Below are positions 37,201-48,316 of a DNA stretch of 64,000 nt, piece by piece. The notes below the pieces were generated by a model that saw only the letters and a program-made list of their open reading frames with translations, did no database searches and was not told the DNA's origin. Positions within the stretch are counted from its first letter, which is position 1. Each line of letters opens with the position of its first letter. The position numbers were made by a program, and so were the translations under genes. Source of the stretch: Sialis fuliginosa (lineage: Eukaryota > Arthropoda > Insecta > Megaloptera > Sialidae); NCBI GenBank assembly GCA_961205875.1, contig OY540820.1, forward strand, positions 8,370,001 to 8,434,000, given 5' to 3'.

Positions 37201-37290
37201 TAATATTTCTAAATAGATGTATAAGCACAAAATCCATATAAATGTAGCAAAAAATATTCCGAAAATAAAAGATCTAGCCGACATTATCAT
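34208..37290 (-). CDS. Pgant35A: Polypeptide GalNAc-transferase, Pgant35A/GALNT11 type, complete
   Basis: Type II Golgi enzyme moving GalNAc from UDP-GalNAc to Ser/Thr to start mucin-type O-glycans. Exons (transcript order): 36933-37290, 36727-36865, 36304-36601, 36031-36235, 35560-35870, 35156-35500, 34962-35093, 34208-34336. They join in frame to 638 residues, close to the family length. Membrane anchor ~6-28, Lys/Asn-rich stem to ~120. The GT27 catalytic part includes [10 protein letters not shown], the DSH metal motif at 271-273, the WGGEN motif at 376-380 and H404 in VGHVFR. A ricin-B lectin domain covers ~515-638. Matches to [13 protein letters not shown] and FRKRRPYG point to GALNT11/Pgant35A. 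Oddities: N216-D217 where DD is usual, and FLDSHIEVN where C is common in place of I. The exon-6 acceptor is TTTTTTAAG. A second ATG is at codon 3. Confidence 0.95.
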
Positions 37291-37517
37291 TTTCTTTTCT
37301 TTTCTTCAACATGCAGGTAAGTATATATTTTGCTATCAAGTACTAATTAAAATATCGAATGCCATATAAGATACATTAATAAAAAAATACAATACTTTTT
37401 ACTTTCAAAAATTCACAAACGTCAAATTTTGAACATTTTGAACGTCATTAAAAAATGTTCACTACATATTTATCGATAATATAGAAAAGCTACAGAGCTT
37501 TTCAAGTTCATGCAAAA
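37291..37517. promoter_or_regulatory. Divergent promoter region with DRE motif
   Basis: 227 bp separate the Pgant35A start codon (minus) from a plus-strand ATG at 37518. It contains TATCGATA at 37471-37478, the DREF-binding element of many insect housekeeping promoters, and no TATA box at a suitable place. Head-to-head arrangement plus DRE suggests a shared bidirectional promoter; expression data would be needed to show it. Confidence 0.5.
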
Positions 37518-37560
37518 ATGGTTCAACACCACGATAAGAAGATCTTTATAGGGACTTTCA
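37518..37560 (+). CDS. Candidate first coding exon of a divergent gene
   Basis: ATG at 37518 opens MVQHHDKKIFIGTF and runs 43 nt to a strong donor TTTCA|GTAAGT at 37561. The KIFIGTF stretch recalls the N-terminus of insect guanine deaminases, but 14 residues are too few to assign it. No matching second exon was found before the transposon-rich DNA that begins at 39401, so the gene may continue across a long intron or the exon may be a relic. The divergent position and the DRE at 37471 favour a real gene. Confidence 0.4.
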
Positions 37561-39400
37561 GTAAGTTATGATATTTAATTATTGCTTGGTTGCACTGTGT
37601 CCAATTACTTTGCACCTGTCAATTTATAGTTTTAGTTTTGTGCACATTTTTTTAATTCATAATGTTTGTTTATCGTGTAATAAACTGAAATAAATCCGGA
37701 GTAAGTATTTTAAGGATAAGGTATGTAACTCTTAATAATTTAAAAACCATTTTGTCTGTAGAAAACGTGTTCAAGTGTCAAATAATACCATTTTACAGTT
37801 TTTAATTAATAAACATTATTGTTTAACTGTACTTTATTAATTGATATATTTTCAATCTATATCAATGCATACATAAAAGTCTATGTAGCACACATTGTAA
37901 ATAATTACAAAAGCTGGTTTAATAAATTTGTCAATTGACCTAATGATTTATTTGGTTATTTATGTATAATAATATATTTTATTACATATAAATTTAAATA
38001 TATATTCTAGCATTATTATCGGTTATAAGGAAGGGGGTGCGATTATTCATTGTATATTTGTTATTAATAAATATACGGGATACAAAATAATCAATAACCA
38101 AACAAATAAAACGTTTATGGCGTTTATGGTTTTGAACTTATATAAACAAAAAAATATATTATCAGTATGTCTGGTATGTCTATGTACACACGAGTATACT
38201 TTCATAGATTTATCGTCTCAAAATCAATATTAAACGCTCAATATACACCCTCAAGGACTACATTTTATTTTATCGATTGTAAAGGAAATACTACTTTTTT
38301 CTGTTACTCAAGGTTTATAATAATAACGTGGTGTAAACAATTTTATATACACATGAATATTGTTTTTAAAAGAACGTACAGAGCTTTTCTATTGTTTTCA
38401 ATTTCATTTCAAGATTATGCATTTAAATTTAGCATCTATTCTAATATTTGGCACTGATATTTTTTTTGCGTCTTCGAGTGTAATACATACAACATAGTAC
38501 TTACATCTATCTATCTTTATATAATTGATTTAGAAGTCTGCAGGCGTTGTAACATGTACGAAGCCAATTATTAAAGGAATCAAATATTGTTAAGGAGTTA
38601 TTGAACTTTATAAAGTAGCAGCTGTAATAGTAGTGAAGTGCATATTTTTTTTGTTTTTTGTAAATAATTTTACGTAGACATAAAATACCTATAGCATAAT
38701 AATCATTACTAAAATTCAATGGAATTGAACGTTTTGAGTGTCCCTGAATTGAGACAAGACCAATGACGTCTGTCTGCTGTTTTATTGTAGACACCCTACG
38801 TCAAAAACGAGTGAAACTAACAAAAATGAAATTTTAAATTTAAAGTGGATGTACAGTGCACCTCCTGTTTTTGAAGAGCATCACTTTACCGGTAACGAAT
38901 ATTGATTCTTGTCAGTTTTTGATTTTTAAAAATATTTTTGAAACGGTACGTAATAAAAAAATCTTTTAAATAAAAGTTGTAGAGAATATTTTTTGTATAT
39001 ATTAATATCGAATGTATAAATATCATAAAAAAATTATTTTAATAATGCCAGTCATATTTTTGAAATATTTGGTATTGTTTGTAATCTTAGAAAAAATTAG
39101 GATATCTGAATTTTCACACATGTGATGTGAGACAAAATTTCTAACATTCAACGAAAGTTTTTAACGTAAATATTCGGTTGGACGAGTTTGCTTTCTTTTT
39201 ATAACGAATAAAAGTTATTTATTTACTTAAACATATTTTAACATAAATTAAATAATATGTTTGTTACATAAGGTGTAATATGAATTTTAATCGCATTTTT
39301 ATCGTAATATTTAATATTTTAATTGCAGAATAAATATAATATGTATATTTATAAAAAAATATAAAAAATAGAATATAGAAAGTTGATTGCTATAGTTTAT
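37561..39400. other. Gene-free stretch, possible intron
   Basis: No exon in the required phase or recognisable protein. If 37518-37560 is real this is its first intron. The short AT-rich ORFs here do not resemble proteins. Confidence 0.4.
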
Positions 39401-42400
39401 AAGGTAAAGTACCCAGTTATGGCACAACGCGAAAAACAGCAGCTATTGTGGAACACACGTATATTAATCAATTTTAATAATATTCATAGTTCGTTTTGCG
39501 TACTAAAAAAATTAATCTAGTGTCATTAAACCTTTTAATTTAACTATAGTACTAAAAATCAAAGTATTATTTAAATATAAATAGTCGAAAAAAATTATTT
39601 TATTATAGCCTACCTAAAAGTTGGTGTTCACTGACATGTTTATGACAAATGTAGTGATTTGTACGGTTCATTGTTTTGATGTAATTCTTAATATTTCAAG
39701 TATTATACGATATAAATAATAGTTCAAATTGTAGGTAAGTCTTTAATAAATGATATGATATAATTATTTCATAGATTTAAGTAAAGTCATTATTGATAAA
39801 TACATGTTTCTTTATAGGAGTGTTGAATGTCATTATTAACCAATATATGAAACAACCGAAACGCTTGTGCCTAAAGTGGGACTTTTTCAATCTGTATTAT
39901 GTATTATGGAACTTATTGTTTGCAACTAATTTGTGTCATTATCGTATTATTTCTGAATTTGAATTATTGTTTTATCATCAAAGTGGTGTGATCAATCAAT
40001 ATTCATGCCTTTTATTTAAGAATAATATAAGAAATAGGTGAGTGAAATAAAGTAAAAACCTAACCTCAAAATATTACCTGTCAATAATATTTATAATTTA
40101 ATTCTTTACTTATATTTGTTTTAGCAATGAAAACTAGAAAAATAAAGAGTATTAATCAAAATAAATAAATAAAAAAATAAAATTAGAAGGAAAAATAGTA
40201 CATCTGAAACGATTCAGTGCCAGCTGTCACATTATTAAGAAAGGAAATGTTTTGAATTCTTCAAAGGCGAAAGAATTGATTGAAATAACAAATGTTCTAG
40301 TATTAACTGGAATAGATAGATTAAAATTACCATCTTAACCTCTCCGAGGTATGTATGATGAAAGATACAGAAACTTTACAACGCAAAATAATGAAAACGC
40401 ATTTGATCAAATTATCACAGTGGTTACCAAAGAATCAATATATGAAGAAGGTGTTACAAAGACACTTAATGATCCCTTAATTGTATTAGATGGTAGGTAC
40501 TGATTGTTTGAATTAATTAATTAATTAATGTTGAATATTTATCTATATTATTTATAATTCTAGATATAATTGATTTACAACATAATGAAATTACCATCGG
40601 TTGGCACTTCAGATGAATTGTGAAAATTACAAATTGAGAAAAGTAACAATTGCAAGAAGAGAAACGAATGATTAGCTGAAAAAAATAAAGAATTTGAAGA
40701 ACAAATGAAACAATTAAAAAAATAAAACGGCCAAGTGCATGTTCGGTACTCACATGATGGGTTCCGTAGTCATTATGATTTGTAAAAAAAGTTATTTCAA
40801 AATTTTTCATAAACTATTTTTGCTACAGTGTTTGTTAAAAGCTACATTCTGGATTGTTTTCAGATTTTTTGAATTGATAGTTTAGTTAGCTCTGACAACG
40901 ACATTTAAAAGCAAATAATTCATGACTGGAGGGTTAAAATCAAAATGTAACATACTTTATTGCAATTTAGGAGACCTATCTAAAGACACCCCACGTAACA
41001 GATTAAGTGAATTTTTTTTTAATATACTTTTCAGTCTATGAGAAGGGGGTCCAAATAACTTTTTTTTTTAAATCTTATCATTTCTGTTTTTGGGTTATCA
41101 GTCTTCGTCCGTATACCAAATTTCATTTTAATCGGTATAAAATTTATATAGACAGACAGATTGACAGAGCGAAACTATAAGGTTTCGTAGTTTTCTACGA
41201 AACCCTAAAAATTAAGCAAGAAACTTAATTTTTCATAAACTTTGTTACCTTATTTTTAATATTTTATATTTTTCATATAGGTACAGCCAATTCTGTTTTC
41301 AAACAAATTTTTTTTACACGATTTTGAAGAAGCACGGTCGATAACAATAAAAAACTTTTTTTTATGCGTACTGATTTGATTTTACATGATCCATTTATTC
41401 TAAATCTCTGTAAAATTTATACAATTTATTATTTTCATACAATGAAGTTCTTTTTCTTGTTAAATTTTAAATTAATAGGCTGAACGTAACGTGAGAAAAC
41501 AGAATTGGGTGTATTAAATTTGTATATTTAAATTTTATAACTTTATATTATTGATATTTATATTTTATTATGATTTATAACATTTAAAAAATTTAATAAA
41601 GTTCTGCTTAAGATTAATGTATGTTAATGATGTTTTCAAATTATTTTTCTTATTTCCTTTCATTGTTAATATTATTTTAGGTGCATTTCCAATTAAAATA
41701 AAAATCTAATATTTTAAATCCAATTAATATTACTGATACACTGCTTGTCACAATTAGTGGGAAACTTTTTGAATGGAACAGTTTTGTTAAAAATTGTCAT
41801 ATTAATATGAAATTTCAGAAAAATCATTAATGTGGTGTCTCAAAGTCCAAGAAATAACTTTGTACGTGCATCCATAGCAGGTGTACAACCCTTGAAGGGA
41901 TGAAAAATGGCATTTTCAAGTATTGAAAAAAAATGTAAAAACGAATTATTCAAAAATAAAACTAAAATTCACAATTATTATTATTTGTATAACTTATTTG
42001 CACCCTAAAGGTACTCTCTTATTAATTTCAAAAAAAAATATGATTTCAAACAAATTTAAAAATCTTCATGATTTATTAGAAACAATCACAGTCAATATAA
42101 ATTTACAATATCAATAAAATCCAGCTATTTTCAACCACGTTTCTACCCTTAATCACTCCAACCCCAATTTATTACAATTAATTCGAAGGACACAGGTAAA
42201 GATAAAACTGTGAAATTTACAAACTGGGTAGTAAACCCTGTATACAAGGGTACTGTATGTTAAAAATTGAAAATAAATTATAAGGGTAAGAATCAACCCT
42301 TAAATATTAAACCGTCTTCAATAGTAGAATAGAAGATTGAATTCAAGTGTAATTTTATAAAAAAATCAATGAAAGCGGTGATTAATATTAAATAATTAAA

Positions 42401-42719
42401 TCAATAAAATTATAAAAATCAATGGAAAAATAACTTATAGATGAAAAACTACTGTTCCATATTAGGTGAATGAATTATGGAACATAGGTGCCAATGCAAA
42501 AATCTTGTTTCATAATAGTGGACATTAGTTCATTCACTTTTTTTTTTATATCATGAAAAATATTATATTTATTTGAGTTTTGTAAGTATGACGTTATAGA
42601 GGAAACATAGGCCCATCAAATAATGTATTACAATGTTCCATTTAATAACTTATAGATTTTTTATATGAGCGCAAAAAAAAGGTGTGGAAAAATCGTTCCA
42701 TAACTGGGTACTTTACCTT
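39401..42719. mobile_element. 3.3-kb element with perfect 22-bp TIR
   Basis: Starts AAGGTAAAGTACCCAGTTAT and ends with the exact inverse, the match running 22 bp. This terminus resembles the AAGGTA-TGGCACCAGTTAT end of the ~557-bp MITE family. The interior includes patches of plausible decayed coding sequence on the plus strand (an 82-codon ORF at 39793-40041 followed by GTGAGT, and ~40200-40500 with one stop), not assignable to a known transposase by eye. A younger repeat sits at 40722-41215. The TSD is unclear; left AT and right AA flank it. Might be a relative of the source of the MITEs. Confidence 0.65.
40722..41215 (+). repeat. GGGTTCCGTA dispersed repeat, fuller copy
   Basis: Begins AAAACGGCCAAGTGCATGTT and continues ATGATGGGTTCCGTAG, CAGTCTATGAGAAGGGGGTC, GACAGACAGATTGACAGAG. 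It ends with a hairpin GGTTTCGTAG-TTTT-CTACGAAACC. Known in outline from many insect genomes. A truncated copy is at 17545. Confidence 0.65.
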
Positions 42720-43260
42720 AACTGACGTAATAATATTAAAAAACGCGATACAGCTAAAAATAAATTGTTCCGTAGGTCATACGATACTTAAATTATATAT
42801 TTCATATTTTATTACGTTATAAAAAACTTGTTATTGATTAACATTTTTTTTATTTATGTGTCTATTCTATACTATCTATAAAAACGTGATTCATATCCCT
42901 TTTTTTCTCGAATATTTTCGGTATTTGTAGACAGTGTAAGTAGAATTGTTCATTTCATTCGACCCCCCCCCCCCCCCGTTATTTCTGGCTACTTGCCGGA
43001 ATGAAATATGATTTATATTTTGAATGTTATTACTTTATTACTAATCAGACGGATTGTAATTTAATCATTATTGCCATATTACAGAGTACAAAGCACTTAC
43101 AATTAGTCAATAATGACAATGACTAGATATATATATATGTATTTTTTACTAATGTGATTTACAATTAGTGTAAATAAATTTAACAGTAGATCGAGGATGT
43201 TATTTTAAGCAACATATATCCGGAAATTCTTTTCGAGGGAGCTACAATCTTCCAATAAAC
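42720..43260. other. Gene-free stretch
   Basis: No gene. Contains a C15 tract (42963-42977) and a copy of the GGGAGCTAC repeat at 43186-43250. Confidence 0.5.
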
Positions 43261-43539
43261 GAGCTAGCAAGCACTTTTAAATGAGGTTTCTAACCTATCT
43301 GATAGTTCTTTTTATGTTTCATGAAAATGTTTGACAATTTTCGCGCACGCGTGGTATGTAAACACCAACGGTATTAAAACAGTGGCGATATTATGAAAAT
43401 TATTTTGTACGTTCAGAGTCGCCAACTGTTTAAGTATCACTGCTCTAAATTTCATAGCTAATCCATAGATACTATCACAGAATTAATACCTCATTTGAAA
43501 GTGCTTGCTAGCTAGCAAATTTGCTGGCATTTTTATAAT
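43261..43539. mobile_element. Palindrome-ended MITE, GCTAGCAAGCACTTTTAAATGAG family, copy 1
   Basis: Left part GAGCTAGCAAGCACTTTTAA, right part its approximate inverse CATTTGAAAGTGCTTGCTAG. The middle carries AACACCAACGGTATTAAAAC and GTATCACTGCTCTAAATTTC. A second copy in inverse orientation is at 45592-45909. Confidence 0.75.
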
Positions 43540-44483
43540 ACCCGACCATGCAGTTATGTTTATTATTAATAAGTGTTATCGATTTCGTAGTTGTAAACCA
43601 TCCTGTATAGTTTAAACTAAATCTAGGGGCTTCCCAATAGTGAAAATCCCATCAAAATCGGTACAGTAATTTTCAAGTTTACTCAGAACAAACAAATACG
43701 TTAAAATATGTCAAAATAGGCTTTAGTGCATATGTATCATAATTTTAAAATATAAACACATAGAACCTTGTAATTCTGAAGGCACAATTTAATATTTTGC
43801 GTTTATAATTAGATATGTTATTACCACAGGGTTAGTTTTGGTGTTGCAACTATTTCATTTCTACTACGTTCTTTGTTTTAATTAATTTATTAATAAAATA
43901 TGAAACGGATGTTGACATTATTATAGTTAATTAAATAATTGATTTTTCTGCGTGGTTATGTGCGTATTGTTTTAAATTAACACAGACATCGTCATGAGTG
44001 AGTTTTTCCGAATAAAACTGTCTGCCAGTCGAAAATAGATATTTAACCTTTCAGGGGCTATTTTTAGTTAACGTTTCTGTTTTTGTGGGTAAGGGTTTTT
44101 CTTTTTTGCGTATTAAAAAGAAGTATTATTTTTGTACATAGAATTTTGGCACATGATGTGCACAGATAACAGAGAAAAAACTGTTGTTTATCTTATTTAA
44201 TATCAATATGTTTACGTTTTCTTAAATTCAATCAATTATAATTTGAAAATAATTTATTTTTTGTTGGATCTATTTTTGTATCAAATAGCAAATATTTTAA
44301 TGAGTATGATAAATATTTTATGTGAAAATTTATTAATTGATTTTCATTTATTTTTACTTTATAAAATTTTTATAAAACAAGCTAAACGACACCAGCTTAA
44401 AAATTTATAATACAAGATCATACATAATTTAATTTGTGTCCTCAATGGACGGAACTTTAGTCTGTCTCATAGTGGGAATAGAT
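43540..44483. other. Gene-free stretch
   Basis: A/T-rich DNA with no recognised gene or repeat border. Confidence 0.5.
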
Positions 44484-45024
44484 AAGGTAGTGGCACCAAT
44501 CTTGGCAAGGACCCCAGTAATGGAAATTTTTTAATTAAATTTACTGAATTAGAAATATGTGTTGATATTTGATTACTACCATTTCTGAATATTAATCTAT
44601 ATATATTTAACTGTCTTACGCCTGACAATCGGCCAAAATGGTGGTCATTTAAATTAATTATTAATGTATTAATTTATTTATTAATTATTATATTATAAAA
44701 GCAGTTTCAAATTTGACGATTCTTTTTTTTATATCTTTTATGTCGTAGTACTTATCATTTTGTAATCATTAGTAAGTGTCCATCACTGCGTGCTCATTAC
44801 TGGTTTCACCTTTACCATTACTGGAGAAAAAACATGAACAAAATAAAAGGCTATAATTTAAAAAACAAACTATATTTGCGGACTTTGGTAATTAAATTGA
44901 TTAAACAAAGAATTACTTGTTTTATTAGTAACATGAGTTCATGATAATTACAAACAACAAGCCCATTAATCCAAAAAAACAGAAAACTTGCTCTTATACC
45001 GGCCATAACTGATGCCTTTACTTT
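44484..45024 (-). mobile_element. AAGGTA-family MITE copy F, near full length
   Basis: 541 bp from AAGGTAGTGGCACCAATCTT to ATGCCTTTACTTT, inverted relative to copies C and E, with small internal deletions. No coding capacity. Confidence 0.85.
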
Positions 45025-45591
45025 ATACCTAATATAACCGACATTATACAAAATTAATACGTCTTCCTTATAAAATATTTTAATAAGAAAGTATCTTTCT
45101 AGTTTTATGTGAAGTATATTTTTTTACTATAAAATATATATATCAGAGCTAATAAAACTATTATACATATATTTGATCATTTTTTATTTTATGTAAATGT
45201 TTTCAAAATATGACATATGAATGTGGCAAGTGAAGCCACCTGCATTGCTTTCTTTGTCAATTCAATATAATATATGTTATCATTTATTTTAAATGCGAAA
45301 TATTCCTGGAATATTATGACTGCATTATTGAACGAATTTGTATCACATTTATTGATAACTTTTATTAATAATTTTTTACTATTTCTGATGACAACGTTTA
45401 GTTATTTTGTACTGTGGTTTTCTTTTTTAACATAATATTCAAAACTAATAAATAAAACGAAATCAATGAATTTGAATGACTTATTTACTGTCAATTATGA
45501 AAATCTTGGTATTTTCTCTGCGGTTCACTGCATGTATTAAGAAACGTTGGTCAAATATATGACCAATGCATCTAACATTCGTAATGTCCGA
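45025..45591. other. Gene-free stretch
   Basis: No gene or repeat recognised. Confidence 0.5.
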
Positions 45592-45909
45592 TATTATAAA
45601 GGAGCTTGCAAAATTTGCTAGCCTGCAAGCACTTTTAAATGAGGTATTAATTCTGTTCTAGTATCTATGGATTAGCTATGGAATTTAGAGCAGTGATACT
45701 TCAACTAATTGTAACACAGTTGGTGACTTTGACCGTACAAAATAATTTTTATAATACCACCACTGTTTTAATACCGTTGGTGTTTACCTAAAACGCGTGC
45801 GTGAAACTTGTCAAAGTCTTCAACAAACTCAAAAAGAACTGTCACATAAGTTTGATATCTCATTTGAGAGTGCTTGCAAACTAGCAAATTTGCGAGCTCC
45901 TTTATAATA
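45592..45909. mobile_element. Palindrome-ended MITE, GCTAGCAAGCACTTTTAAATGAG family, copy 2
   Basis: Ends TATTATAAAGGAGCTTGCAA and GCGAGCTCCTTTATAATA, with CCTGCAAGCACTTTTAAATG and CATTTGAGAGTGCTTGCAAA inside. The core is the reverse of copy 1 (43261-43539). Non-coding. Confidence 0.8.
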
Positions 45910-46558
45910 CCGAACAGGCTGGGTATTATATGCTAACATTATCTACGCTCTACGGAGTATAAAATATAAATAAACAGCCCATTGACAGTAGCAATTAAAG
46001 GTATGATTAAGTAGAAAATAGCGATCTAAAAGCAGTGGTGATATGTATACATCACTGCTGCAAATCTTTAGCAAATGTAGTACACCTCACAGATCTATTT
46101 CTTTAAAATAACACTACATATAAGTGAATCAGTCCACTAAATAATTCGTTGACTATATAATTTATACGGCTTGACTCATTGACTCGCTTGAATCATTTGA
46201 GTCTTATAATCTTTTCAATCTTTTGAGTTGATATCCATCCATCGTATTTGTTTATTTCCACGCAGTTTGATACATTATAAAAAATGTTAAAGTTTAATAT
46301 ATGCTTAGAGTTCGAGAGCGCCCATTAACTACGTAAGGCTTGGGGGGGGGGGGGGGGGGGGTTGTAAAACTTTATAAATAATCACATGGGGGAATAGTTT
46401 TTGAACCTTAAAAGGGTTGAAAATTTCCAAAATGATTCCTTTAAAGTATATGTCTGACGGAAAATATTTTAGTTTTCAAGGTAAATACTATATAGGATAT
46501 TTAAAATACAGTACTGCTTTTCAAAATATAGTACTCTACTGTACAATATAGTACGTAT
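45910..46558. other. Gene-free stretch with G20 tract
   Basis: No gene. An uninterrupted run of 20 G at 46342-46361 lies in A/T-rich DNA. The right border holds the target duplication of the next element. Confidence 0.5.
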
Positions 46559-47622
46559 TAGGGCATACAAAAACCCGAAAAAATTATAAAACCCGGTTTT
46601 CGGTTTTTCATAAAGTGAAAAACCGGTTAACCGGTTTTTAGTCGGGTTTTTCAATTAAGTTTAAAAAATGTTTATACTATTTAAAAAAAAAAAAAAATTA
46701 ATATTAAAAAAATAAAACTTATTTAACTATACCTTTTCAAGTTCAAATTGAGACTATTCAATTTTAAATTGGGAATAATCAATTTCAAAATTAAGACTAT
46801 TTATTATTTTATTATTTCAAACTATATATAATCAATTTCAAATTGGGAACTATTAATTAGTAAAGTTATTTTAAAAGTGATCTAGGTGAAGACAGTAAAT
46901 ATGACTCAAACTGAGTTTCGATTACAGTAGCTAAAAAATATTGTACGAGAAAATATCACGAAAATTATTGTTAATTATATCCGATATGTCACTCATAATA
47001 TATAATATATATGATACATTAATTATGATTTGTTAATTTGGACAATAGTAAATAATCGAGGGCCTGATTTTAAATAAAATTAAGAAATTAAAATTTTTTA
47101 ATATATGTTAACTTAATTAATTAATATTCGTAACAATAATAAGTTAAATAATAATTGCAAAGTGGCCCCTATATGAGTTCGTTACATTATATTACATTAC
47201 ATTATATTGTATTGAAATAAATTATTTATTTATTTTCATCTCAAATGTGGAATTTACAATTCCCAATCTGAAATTGATTAGTCTAAATTTGAACTTAAAA
47301 TGGTATAATCTCCTTTATTAACATATTATTATACACTTCACGAATAACCCTCAAATTCCATTTAGTCTGCTATAATATTTTTATTTACACATTGCGCGTT
47401 AGTTTATAGATGTCACCCTTTTTTTAATTTAAATAAATTCACAAAATAAATACTTCATGAATAACAGTAAAAAAAATAAAATTATTTGTCATTTAAAGAA
47501 ACAAAAAAATATTTATATAATTGACTTTCGGTTTTTCGGGAAAAACCCGGTTTTACGGTTTTGGTAAATTTTAACAAAAAACCGGTTAACCGGCTTCGGT
47601 TAAAACCGGTTTGTATGCCCTA
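46559..47622. mobile_element. hAT element, 1064 bp, TSD GTACGTAT
   Basis: Ends TAGGGCATACAAA and TTTGTATGCCCTA with perfect 8-bp duplication GTACGTAT (46551-46558, 47623-47630). Both subterminal regions are rich in ACCGG/CCGGT, including AACCGGTTAACCGG near each end, likely transposase-binding repeats. The interior has TCAATTTCAAATTGGGA-type repeats but no transposase, so it is non-autonomous. Confidence 0.92.
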
Positions 47623-47630
47623 GTACGTAT

Positions 47631-48316
47631 AATGTCACAGTACGTTATGGTTAACTGCGAAAGCCTTGACTTTTGAAATTTATTTTATGTGTTGTGTTTT
47701 ACACACTCTACACTATACATATATATGTATGTACAGTCGCCTGCAGAACTCGTCTGGCACCCTAAAGGCTAGAATCGCTTACAACAGATTTCAAATTTAA
47801 AGACAAACATCATCGGTTATCTTTTTCTATCAAGTTTAATATATTTAAATACTAAAATTTGGAATATCAAATATTTATTGCCACAAAATTTACGTATACA
47901 ATTTTCAATAGATTACATAATAATTTAATTGCACAAATATATATGAGTACTATAAACGAAGAGTAGTTCTTTATCTAGCAAATGAATTTCAAAATATCTG
48001 TCTTTGTTTGATACATGGAGAAATGATTTAAATATTATAATAATCAAATGGGAGGAGCCTACTAAGTTTGTGATAAACGAAAATGAATACAAACTGCAAG
48101 ACCATTAATGCAGGTGACTGTACATACATATATCATAATCAATAATATTCTGTGGAGTATATGAATATGTGTTATGTTGTGTAAATGTACGCAAATGTAC
48201 TGTTTAATTGGTAAATTGATAGTGGGAAAACAATGTTAACTACAGAAATTGTAGCATTATGTTGATTATACGCCCATTCCAGTGTGTGGCACGCTATACG
48301 TACCATGTACCATGTA
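47631..48316. other. Gene-free stretch
   Basis: No gene. Short TATATATGTATGTACAGT-type simple sequence occurs near 47720. Confidence 0.5.

Noticed and set aside
38167-38457. 96-codon ORF as the second exon of the divergent gene at 37518
   Set aside because: No usable acceptor in the required phase and no resemblance to a known enzyme.
40200-40500. Plus-strand coding patch with one stop as an active transposase exon
   Set aside because: It contains a stop and frame breaks, and no transposase motif could be recognised. Kept only as possible decayed coding sequence in the 3.3-kb element.
44851-45051. 66-codon minus-strand ORF
   Set aside because: It is the interior and end of AAGGTA-family MITE copy F.
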